In this document: in pieces, positions 28,171 to 34,309 of the stretch | Layout: each line of letters begins with the position of its first letter | Numbering within the stretch: position 1 is the first letter of the stretch | Assembly (NCBI GenBank): GCA_964650485.1 | Contig: CAZYTX010000040.1 | Span: 1-34,309, forward strand | From: CAZYTX01 sp964650485 | GTDB lineage: Bacteria; RBG-13-61-14; DATKZS01 | DNA length: 34,309 nucleotides | Reading direction: 5' to 3' | Made by a program: the position numbers and the translations under genes | Notes under the pieces: generated by a model | The model's input: the letters and a program-made list of their open reading frames with translations, nothing else | Databases searched by the model: none | Told to the model about the DNA's origin: nothing

Positions 28171-29337
28171 ATGCACAGACTCAGCGAGATTTCCTACTCC
28201 GTGCCCGCGGAGCTCGAGCGCTACGTGGGCGAACAGGTGCCCAAGGAACAGAAGATGATGGCCGCCCGGGGAATGCTGCCCATTCCTCCGGCATCCCTGG
28301 TGCGCGTTCTCTTCTCACTCACCAGGGATGATGACAATGCTCTCAGCCAGACCGCGCAAAAGAGCCTTGCCGGCATGCCCGAGAACATACTGGAGACCAT
28401 TGCCCAGGATCCGAACACGCATCCCCTGATACTGCATTTTTTGGCCACGAACCTGGAGCCGGACTCTTCCATACAGGAGGCCGTGGCCCTGAACCGCTCA
28501 ACCCACGACGACACCGTGGTCTATCAGGCATCGCTCCATAACAAGAGGGTGGTGGACATCATCACCCAGAACCAGATCAGGATGCTGCGGGCGCCGGAGA
28601 TAGTGGACGCCCTGGCAGAGAACGTGCTCACCGGGCAGGCACAGCTTGACCGGATAATCAAGTTCGTGGAGATGGAGTCCAGGCGCTCCGCCAAGAAGGC
28701 CCCCGAAGGCGAGGGCATGGAGGTCGAGATCGAGGAAGTGGAGGAGGAGGAAGAAGAAGAGGAAGTCGCAGCGGTCACCGAGGGTGGCGAGGATGAAGTG
28801 GAGGCGGTGACCATCGAGGATTCCCCCTGGGCAAAGATGACCTTTGACTCCGAGCTCATCACCGACCATGCCGTGGAAACGGATGAAGAAGAGGATGAGC
28901 TCGAGAAGAACCTTTATAAAAAGGTCCAGAGCATGAAGGTCTCGGAGAAGATCAAGCTGGCCCTGATGGGAGGCAAGCAGGCGAGGTCTCTGCTGATAAA
29001 AGACGCCAACAAGGTGGTGTCCAGCTCGGTGCTTAAAAGCCCCAGGCTCACCGACAACGAGATCGAGGGCATAAGCAGGTCAAGGTCGGTCTCCGACGAC
29101 GTAATAAGGGGGATAGCCGGGAGCAGGGAGTGGACAAAGAACTACCACGTCAAGCTGAACCTGGTCAACAACCCCAAGACCCCGCTCCACGACTCCATGC
29201 GATTCATGAACCACCTCCGTGACAAGGACCTCCGGGACCTGGCCCGGAGCAAGAACGTTCCCACCCAGATATCCACCCAGGCCAAGAGGATGCTCCAGAG
29301 GAAGGAGCAGAAATCGAGGCCGGGGGCAAAGCATTAA
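28171..29337 (+). CDS. conserved acidic protein next to mglA-like gene
   Basis: A protein of 388 residues without a recognised enzyme motif. The N-terminal part (about 1-165) is helical and HEAT-repeat-like, with 'LFSLTRDDDNALSQTAQKSL' and 'VALNRSTHDDTVVYQASLH'. The middle (about 175-215) is a highly acidic Glu-rich stretch. The C-terminal part is strongly conserved-looking: 'LALMGGKQARSLLIKDANK', 'SPRLTDNEIEGISRSRSVSD' and 'REWTKNYHVKLNLVNNPKTP'. I recall similar hypothetical proteins in Myxococcota and other deltaproteobacteria near MglA, unverified. Start: ATG 28171 preceded by a GGGGG run, with GTG 28168 as an alternative. Function unknown; a scaffold or GTPase partner is an inference from position. 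Confidence 0.78.
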   Translation: MHRLSEISYSVPAELERYVGEQVPKEQKMMAARGMLPIPPASLVRVLFSLTRDDDNALSQTAQKSLAGMPENILETIAQDPNTHPLILHFLATNLEPDSSIQEAVALNRSTHDDTVVYQASLHNKRVVDIITQNQIRMLRAPEIVDALAENVLTGQAQLDRIIKFVEMESRRSAKKAPEGEGMEVEIEEVEEEEEEEEVAAVTEGGEDEVEAVTIEDSPWAKMTFDSELITDHAVETDEEEDELEKNLYKKVQSMKVSEKIKLALMGGKQARSLLIKDANKVVSSSVLKSPRLTDNEIEGISRSRSVSDDVIRGIAGSREWTKNYHVKLNLVNNPKTPLHDSMRFMNHLRDKDLRDLARSKNVPTQISTQAKRMLQRKEQKSRPGAKH

Positions 29338-29360
29338 AGGCCGGTGCAGGAGATTATTTT

Positions 29361-30431
29361 ATGGCTGTCATTGATTACGAGAAAAAGGAAGTCAACGCAA
29401 AGATCGTCTATTACGGGCCGGCACTCTCGGGTAAGACCTCCAATATCCACTACATATACTCGAAGCTCATGCCGGAGCACAGGGGAGAGCTCATGACCCT
29501 GTCCACCAAGAGCCAGCGCACCCTGTTCTTCGACTTCCTGCCCGTGGAGCTGGGCGAGGTCAAGGGTCTCAACACCAGGTTCTACCTCTACACCGTGCCT
29601 GGCCAGGTGTTCTACAACAACATAAGGAAGCAGGTGCTCCAGGACGTGGACGGCATCGTGTTCGTGGCCGACTCGCAGAACAAGCTGAAAAACGACAACG
29701 TACAGAGCTACCAGAACCTGGAGGAGAACCTGGCCGAGCAGGGAAGGGCCCTGCGAGACATACCACACGTTATCCAGTACAACAAGAGGGACATGCCGGA
29801 CGTCCAGGGGGTCGAGGACATGCACCGGCAGCTAAACAAGTACAACGCGCCCTTTTTCGAGTCCACCGCAATAACCGGGGACGGGGTGCTGAAGTCTCTC
29901 ACAACCATATCCAAGATGGTGTTAAAGAAGCTCCGGGAGGGAAAGGAGCTCCAGGCAAAGACCTCGCACGAGGGGCCGGAGGAGGCATACGGGCTCTCGG
30001 ACGAGTTCATCGCCATGACCCAAAAGCAGGCGGAACAGATGAGAGAGCAGATGGGAGAGCAGCCGCCGCCCCAACCACAGCCTGAGCAGGAAACAACGCC
30101 ACCGGCACAGACGCCACCGGCACAAGCCCCGCCGGCCCCGGCGCCAGCACAGCCCGCTCCTCCGCCGCAGCCGATGCAGCAGCAACAGAAGCCGCCACAG
30201 CCGAAGCCTCAGCCCGCGGCAGCGTCGCCTTCGCCGCCCCCGGCTCAGAAGCAGGCCACCCAGGCCCAGGCAGGCCAGGCTGGACAACTGGTGGTGGCAA
30301 GGTGGGGAAACCCCCAGCTCACCGCGGGAGGGACCTTGCGACTGCCGGTGGTGTTCAAGGACCCGGCAAGCGGAGCCGAGTACACCACAACCATCGCGGT
30401 GCAGATAAGCCCGCTCACACCCTCCAAGTGA
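29361..30431 (+). CDS. MglA-like small GTPase with C-terminal module
   Basis: A 356-residue protein. Residues 1-200 form a Ras-like GTPase of the bacterial MglA group: P-loop 'GPALSGKTS' (19-27), switch region 'LYTVPGQVFY' (Thr in place of the usual DxxG Asp, as in MglA), and base-recognition 'NKRD' (141-144). MglA controls cell polarity and gliding or pilus reversal in Myxococcus. Residues about 234-306 are a Pro/Gln/Ala-rich linker. The last 50 residues form a compact beta-like module ('LVVARWGNPQLTAGGTLRLP'), so the protein is about 160 residues longer than MglA itself. No roadblock-domain MglB gene is adjacent. The gene follows the acidic protein by 23 bp and is probably co-transcribed with it. 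Confidence 0.9.
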   Translation: MAVIDYEKKEVNAKIVYYGPALSGKTSNIHYIYSKLMPEHRGELMTLSTKSQRTLFFDFLPVELGEVKGLNTRFYLYTVPGQVFYNNIRKQVLQDVDGIVFVADSQNKLKNDNVQSYQNLEENLAEQGRALRDIPHVIQYNKRDMPDVQGVEDMHRQLNKYNAPFFESTAITGDGVLKSLTTISKMVLKKLREGKELQAKTSHEGPEEAYGLSDEFIAMTQKQAEQMREQMGEQPPPQPQPEQETTPPAQTPPAQAPPAPAPAQPAPPPQPMQQQQKPPQPKPQPAAASPSPPPAQKQATQAQAGQAGQLVVARWGNPQLTAGGTLRLPVVFKDPASGAEYTTTIAVQISPLTPSK

Positions 30432-30489
30432 CCTCTCGCGTTCGAAGCAGAAAGCCCTTCTTTAATTTAAGACAATGAGCTCCCGGCGA

Positions 30490-30518
30490 TTGACAGCCAG
30501 GGATAATAAAGGTATTTT
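30490..30518 (+). promoter_or_regulatory. promoter of the dsbA-like operon
   Basis: TTGACA (30490-30495) is followed after 17 bases by TATTTT (30513-30518, four of six). It lies 32 bases before the DsbA-like gene's ATG at 30551 and would separate this redox operon from the GTPase gene. Confidence 0.5.
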
Positions 30519-30550
30519 CCAGGTAACATACGAAAAGAAGGAGCATTACA

Positions 30551-31450
30551 ATGAGTCAGAATGGACCGGATGCAAAGAGCAGGGGCTGGGTCCCTGTTTT
30601 GGCGGCCGTGGTTGTGGGAGTGGTTTTGGGGTTTGCGCTGGGGTTTGTCGCCCGCGGGGGAGGCTCCGGGGCCGTGAAGGTGGAGCTTTCTGACGGCGTG
30701 TCCCTGGATGGGCGGCTGGACGAACTGGAGAAAAACAGCGTGGAGCAGGTGGGAGAGGTTGTGGAGAAGGCCAACAACCAGGTAAAGGACATACTGCTCA
30801 GCGAGATAAAGAAGCTGATAAAAGGCAAGGTGGCCGACCTTGCGGACCCGCCTATAGAGACCTTTGAGCTTAAAAACCTGGCCGGACTGCCTGTGAAGGG
30901 GGCAGCCGAGCCGGTGGTGACCCTGGTCGAGTTCTCCGATTTCCAGTGCCCCTACTGCTCCCGCATGGCCGCGGCCCTGGACGAGCTGGTGGAGAAGCAC
31001 CCCGACAAGGTGAGACTCATCTTCGTTAACAGGCCCCTGGTGTCGGAGTACCGGGACGGGTTCCCCTTCCACCCCTATGCACACCTGGCACACCAGGCCG
31101 CGCTCGAGGCCATGGACCAGGGCAAGTTCTGGGAGTTCTACCAATACGTGTTCAACCACCAGAAAACAATATTCCCGGCAAGGCCCAGGAATGAAAAAGA
31201 CTACGAGCAGAAGCAAGAAGAGGTGAAGAACAGCCTTGTAAATGCATCCGATGTCCTGGGACTTGACAAGGAGAAGATGAGACAGAGCCTGGAAAACGGC
31301 GCGCACGAGCAGAAGCTGAACCAGCAGATAAGGCTTGCAAACGAGATGGGCCTGCACTCGACCCCCAGCGTATTTGTCAACGGCTACTTCAAGATACAAA
31401 ACCCGAACAGCGTGATTAACCTGCTGGACTCGGCCAGGACAATCGAGTAA
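30551..31450 (+). CDS. membrane-anchored DsbA-like thiol oxidoreductase
   Basis: A 299-residue protein with an N-terminal anchor (about 14-34, 'VPVLAAVVVGVVLGFALGF'). Next comes a coiled-coil-like stretch (about 55-95). The DsbA-type thioredoxin domain follows, with CPYC at 133-136 in 'LVEFSDFQCPYCSRM' and the cis-proline segment 'LHSTPSVFVNGY'. The catalytic part should face the periplasm. It would introduce or shuffle disulfides, possibly re-oxidised by the VKOR-DsbA protein encoded elsewhere in the window. AGAAGGAG precedes the ATG. A related tandem protein is 55 bp downstream. Confidence 0.9.
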   Translation: MSQNGPDAKSRGWVPVLAAVVVGVVLGFALGFVARGGGSGAVKVELSDGVSLDGRLDELEKNSVEQVGEVVEKANNQVKDILLSEIKKLIKGKVADLADPPIETFELKNLAGLPVKGAAEPVVTLVEFSDFQCPYCSRMAAALDELVEKHPDKVRLIFVNRPLVSEYRDGFPFHPYAHLAHQAALEAMDQGKFWEFYQYVFNHQKTIFPARPRNEKDYEQKQEEVKNSLVNASDVLGLDKEKMRQSLENGAHEQKLNQQIRLANEMGLHSTPSVFVNGYFKIQNPNSVINLLDSARTIE

Positions 31451-31505
31451 GCAAACCATTGCACGGGCAGGGCGCTCGAAAAAAAATAACAACAGGGAGG
31501 AACAA

Positions 31506-32984
31506 ATGCTGAAACGATCTCTCGTCATGAGCCTTATATCATTGCCTGTAATCTGCTTCTACGCCTGCGTAGGAGGGCAAGATACGGGGACCGGGCCGGA
31601 GGCTGTGGTGGCAGCAGCCAGGGACGGCTCTTCAATCACCGGAATCATTGCAAAGATAGACAAGCAGGTCGAGGAGATAGAGCGGAAGACATCGGATGAA
31701 AAGCCCGGGCCCGGCCTGGACAGGTCAAAAGAGCACCAGTTCGATCTCTCAGGGGCGCCGGCCATGGGCCCGCCCGACGCCAACCTCACAATGGCGGCGT
31801 TCATAGACTTCGAAGGCCCCGGCTCCCGCGTGTTTGCAAAGACCGCGGCCGAGCTGGCGGAGAAGTTCAAAGATGAACTCAGGGTGGTCTTCATGAACTT
31901 CCCCTTGAACAGCGACTGCAACGAGGCAGTGGACCGCAGGTTCAGAAAAGGCTCGTGCATGGCAGCGGAGGCTGGCATGGCCGCACACGCAGAGGGGAAA
32001 TACTGGGATGTGCAGGACAAGATATTTGAAAGCCAGAGAGAGATATCAGAGGAAAAACTGGTCGAGATAGCATCACAAGCCGGAATGGAAAAGCAAGCGG
32101 TGGAAAAGGCCATCCAGAATAATGAGTACAAACAACAGATAAAAAGCCAGGCCGCACAACTGGCCCGGACAGGCAAGCGCGGCACTCCCGAGGTGTTCAT
32201 AAACGGAGTGAACGTCGAAAATGCAGATTGGTCCGACCTGGAAAAAAGCGCCGGGTTCATTCAAAACCTCTTACAGGAGCAACAGGAGAGCTCAGAGGTT
32301 ACTGCCGCGCTCCATGACCCGGAAAAGCTTCCCCGGGCAGAAGTGGTGCTGAGCGACGGCGCCTTGCTGCAAGACAAGCTCGAGGACCTGCTCCAGAGGA
32401 TCGAGGACATAGAGATAAAGGCCAAAAAGAAAAAAAGAAGAAGGGGCCCGGACCCGGAGAAAACCTACTCCTTTAACCTGGAAAAAAGCCCGGCCATAGG
32501 GGCAGAGGACGCGCCGGTCACCCTGGTCGAGTTCAGCGATTTTACATGCCCCTACTGCCAGATGCTCGGGGAAAAGCTAAAAAAGATAGTGGAGGAAAAA
32601 CCCGAGCAGGTGCGCCTGGTGTTCAAGAACGTGCCCAATCCGCGCCACAGGCACTCAAAGGAAGCGCACGCCGCGGCCGTGGCCGCGCACATGCAGGGCA
32701 AGTTCTGGGAGATGCACGACAAGATCTTCGCCAACAGGAGGAAGCTCTCCCCCGAGTTCCTAAGAGAGGCAGCGGAAGAGATCGGTCTTGACATGGAGGA
32801 GTACGACAGGGCGATCGAGAACGAGACTTACAAAGACTACATCATCACCGACATCAGGGACGCTTCAAAAATACGGCTCACCGCGACACCCACCCTGTTC
32901 ATAAACGGGAAGTACCAGCAGAACCGGAACCCGAAAGCCATCCTTGAGAGGATAGAGAACATAACCCAGGACAAGGGCGAGTGA
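31506..32984 (+). CDS. tandem DsbA-like protein with a degenerate first domain
   Basis: A 492-residue exported protein whose signal ends '...PVICFYAC', a poor lipobox. Two DsbA-like domains follow. Domain 1 (about 85-255): the active-site position reads 'FIDFEGPGSRVF', so CPxC has become GPGS (104-107), yet the cis-Pro segment 'GTPEVFING' is kept, as is a second cysteine pair (C138, C151) shared with the VKOR-DsbA fusion. A coiled, basic linker (about 285-315, KKKKRRR) joins domain 2 (about 320-485), which has a normal CPYC (348-351) in 'FSDFTCPYCQML' and 'TATPTLFING'. Domain 1 is probably a binding or regulatory module. GGGAGGA precedes the ATG. The barrel gene starts two bases after its stop. 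Confidence 0.88.
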   Translation: MLKRSLVMSLISLPVICFYACVGGQDTGTGPEAVVAAARDGSSITGIIAKIDKQVEEIERKTSDEKPGPGLDRSKEHQFDLSGAPAMGPPDANLTMAAFIDFEGPGSRVFAKTAAELAEKFKDELRVVFMNFPLNSDCNEAVDRRFRKGSCMAAEAGMAAHAEGKYWDVQDKIFESQREISEEKLVEIASQAGMEKQAVEKAIQNNEYKQQIKSQAAQLARTGKRGTPEVFINGVNVENADWSDLEKSAGFIQNLLQEQQESSEVTAALHDPEKLPRAEVVLSDGALLQDKLEDLLQRIEDIEIKAKKKKRRRGPDPEKTYSFNLEKSPAIGAEDAPVTLVEFSDFTCPYCQMLGEKLKKIVEEKPEQVRLVFKNVPNPRHRHSKEAHAAAVAAHMQGKFWEMHDKIFANRRKLSPEFLREAAEEIGLDMEEYDRAIENETYKDYIITDIRDASKIRLTATPTLFINGKYQQNRNPKAILERIENITQDKGE

Positions 32985-32985
32985 G

Positions 32986-33891
32986 ATGAAGCGGGCCTCA
33001 TTGGTGAACGCGGTCTTTGTTCTGATGTCTTTTCAGGCAGGGGCAGCGGAAGATGGCGCCGCCCCCTGGGAGGACTATCCTGAAAGGGAGGTTGAAAGAC
33101 CGCTGCTGCCCAAAAAAAGCGGCTTCCGGGCGAGCCTCGCGGTCAAGTCTTTTGCAACCGCCACCTACCTGGACAGCGATGGAAAGCCGCAGGACACGGA
33201 CGGGCCATACAACATGTTCGTGGCTGATGTGGGCCTGGAGTACGGGATCATTGACCGGCTGGAGGTGCTGGCAGGCATTCCCTACAAGACCGGCGAGGTC
33301 GAGCAGACCAGGGGCGGGGACATCGGAGACCTGTATGCCGGGGCCAAGGCTTCGATATACTCCACCGAACAAGCGGACCTGGTGCTGGGGGTGATAGCTT
33401 CCCTGCCCACGGGCGGCAGCCAGTACCACTACGAGGAGAGCGGGGAGCTGCAGAACTTCCGCACCGGCGACCCGGGCTACAACTACTACCCAGAGCTGGG
33501 CATGAGGTATACTTGGAAGAACCTCCAGGCAAGGGCCTCGGCAAGGGGAATATTTACCGGAGAGGCGGATGTGGTATATAACAAGGCGGGCTCAGAGAAT
33601 AAAGACGTCTCCGCAAACCCCGGAGACGGCTACGACCTCGATGCAATGCTCATATACCAGGCAACTAAGAGGCTGGCGCCAATAGCGGGAGCGGGATACA
33701 GGACCGTGTCCGAGACAAAGCTGGACGGAGAGGGGCTCGGAGACGAAAGCATGCTGTTCGATTTCAACCTGGGGCTGATATACCAGGTGTCCGGGGATGC
33801 CGAGGTGTCGGCATCGGTGGGGGGTCCCGTAATCGGCGAGAACGTACCCCTGGCCTTTCCCGTAACCCTTTCGGTAACAAGCAGGTTCTAA
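32986..33891 (+). CDS. outer-membrane beta-barrel protein
   Basis: A 301-residue protein with a signal peptide ('MKRASLVNAVFVLMSFQAGAAE'). The mature part consists of alternating amphipathic strands with many aromatic and glycine residues, ending in a C-terminal phenylalanine ('FPVTLSVTSRF'), the barrel-assembly signal. Segments such as 'FVADVGLEYGIIDRLEVLAGIPYKT' (shortened: GLEYGIIDRLEVLAGIPY) and 'LGVIASLPTGG' resemble transporter-type barrels of the phenol-MetA/transporter class. It starts two bases after the tandem DsbA stop, so translation is coupled. It contains no cysteine, so it is not itself a disulfide substrate. The transported compound is unknown. Confidence 0.82.
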   Translation: MKRASLVNAVFVLMSFQAGAAEDGAAPWEDYPEREVERPLLPKKSGFRASLAVKSFATATYLDSDGKPQDTDGPYNMFVADVGLEYGIIDRLEVLAGIPYKTGEVEQTRGGDIGDLYAGAKASIYSTEQADLVLGVIASLPTGGSQYHYEESGELQNFRTGDPGYNYYPELGMRYTWKNLQARASARGIFTGEADVVYNKAGSENKDVSANPGDGYDLDAMLIYQATKRLAPIAGAGYRTVSETKLDGEGLGDESMLFDFNLGLIYQVSGDAEVSASVGGPVIGENVPLAFPVTLSVTSRF

Positions 33892-33933
33892 AAGAGTGCC
33901 TAATGAAGCAGTGGTAAGAAGGAGGTGCAAGTT

Positions 33934-34309
33934 ATGGGTGATTATGACAATTCAAGGTCTTACAAGTTGTTCGAGGAGGCCAAACAAGTAATCCCGGGCG
34001 GTATACCAATGCCCCGGACCCCGCTCTTTCTCACCTTTGGCTCACATCCCGTGTTCTCCACCGAGGCAAAGGGCGCCAGGTTCAAGGACGTGGACGGGAA
34101 CGAGTACATAGACTACATGTGCGCCTACGGGGCGGTGCTGCTGGGATACGGGCACCCCGCGGTGGAAGAGGCCGCGGAAAAACAGAGAAAGAAGATGAAC
34201 TGCGCCAGCATACCACCGGACACCTGGGTTGACCTGGCCAGGTTCGTGACAGGCGAGATACCAATGGCCGACTGGTGCGTGTTCGGCAAGAACGGCTCCG
34301 ACGTGACCT
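33934..34309 (+). CDS. class III PLP aminotransferase, 5' part only
   Basis: The first 125 codons of a gene that runs off the window edge. ATG 33934 follows GGAGGT at 33921-33926 by seven bases. The sequence 'YKLFEEAKQVIPGGIPMPR' and 'GARFKDVDGNEYIDYMCAYG' is that of the glutamate-1-semialdehyde 2,1-aminomutase-like class III aminotransferases. At the end 'WCVFGKNGSDVT' replaces the 'NSGTEA' of true HemL, which suggests a different member of the class, perhaps for sugar or amino-acid derivative synthesis. The PLP lysine lies beyond the window. Confidence 0.85.
   Translation, partial: MGDYDNSRSYKLFEEAKQVIPGGIPMPRTPLFLTFGSHPVFSTEAKGARFKDVDGNEYIDYMCAYGAVLLGYGHPAVEEAAEKQRKKMNCASIPPDTWVDLARFVTGEIPMADWCVFGKNGSDVT

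Noticed and set aside
5322..34309. Prophage or integrative element suggested by the 'holin-like' gene at 4450
   Set aside because: No integrase, capsid, terminase or attachment-site duplication is visible; the label is a family-name artefact.

Overview
The window (about 34.3 kb, GC-rich, with AT-rich intergenic islands) looks like a chromosomal segment of a Gram-negative anaerobe of the deltaproteobacterial type (Desulfobacterota or Myxococcota-like). Three things support this: a complete dissimilatory sulfite reductase locus (dsrAB, dsrN, dsrC, dsrMKJOP, ferredoxin), a B12-dependent class II ribonucleotide reductase, and an MglA-type small GTPase beside a conserved partner gene. Several genes use TTG or GTG starts with strong Shine-Dalgarno sequences. 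The species cannot be named from the sequence.

Layout. 1-4.8 kb: an oligopeptide-type substrate-binding lipoprotein, a convergent membrane-embedded spermidine-synthase-like protein, and a small holin-like membrane protein. A palindromic 22-bp repeat precedes the first and third of these, and a REP/BIME cluster lies between the first two. 4.8-9.0 kb: a regulatory region with two DnaA boxes, an NrdR-like box and a strong promoter drives nrdJ, followed by a MaoC-like hydratase and coaD. 9.0-13.4 kb: repeat-rich intergenic DNA, an aspartate-type aminotransferase, a sigma54 response regulator, and two receiver-only proteins of which the first follows a near-consensus sigma54 promoter. 13.4-16.3 kb: a VKOR-DsbA fusion, a polyprenol/diacylglycerol-kinase-like membrane protein and a SlyD-type isomerase, then a second BIME. 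16.3-26.4 kb: the dsr locus on the minus strand in the order dsrA-dsrB-dsrN-dsrC-RsbRD_N protein-dsrM-K-J-O-P-ferredoxin, behind a consensus promoter with a long leader. 26.9-34.3 kb (plus strand): a double-SPOR membrane protein, a conserved acidic protein, an MglA-like GTPase with an added C-terminal module, a DsbA-like protein, a tandem-DsbA lipoprotein-like protein whose first domain has lost its CPxC, an outer-membrane barrel, and the start of a class III aminotransferase.

How the genes work together. DsrAB reduces sulfite (or runs in reverse), DsrC carries the sulfur as a trisulfide, DsrMKJOP links DsrC to the quinone pool and periplasm, and DsrN amidates siroheme. No dsrD, dsrL or dsrEFH is present here, so the direction of the pathway is not settled by gene content. 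The periplasmic thiol-redox genes (VKOR-DsbA, DsbA, tandem DsbA) may form one envelope oxidative-folding network. The SPOR/acidic protein/MglA trio suggests an envelope or cell-polarity module. The most unusual signals are the degenerate tandem DsbA, REP DNA that encodes the C-terminus of a protein, the sigma54 activator-promoter-receiver arrangement, and the dual DnaA/NrdR-type control region of nrdJ.
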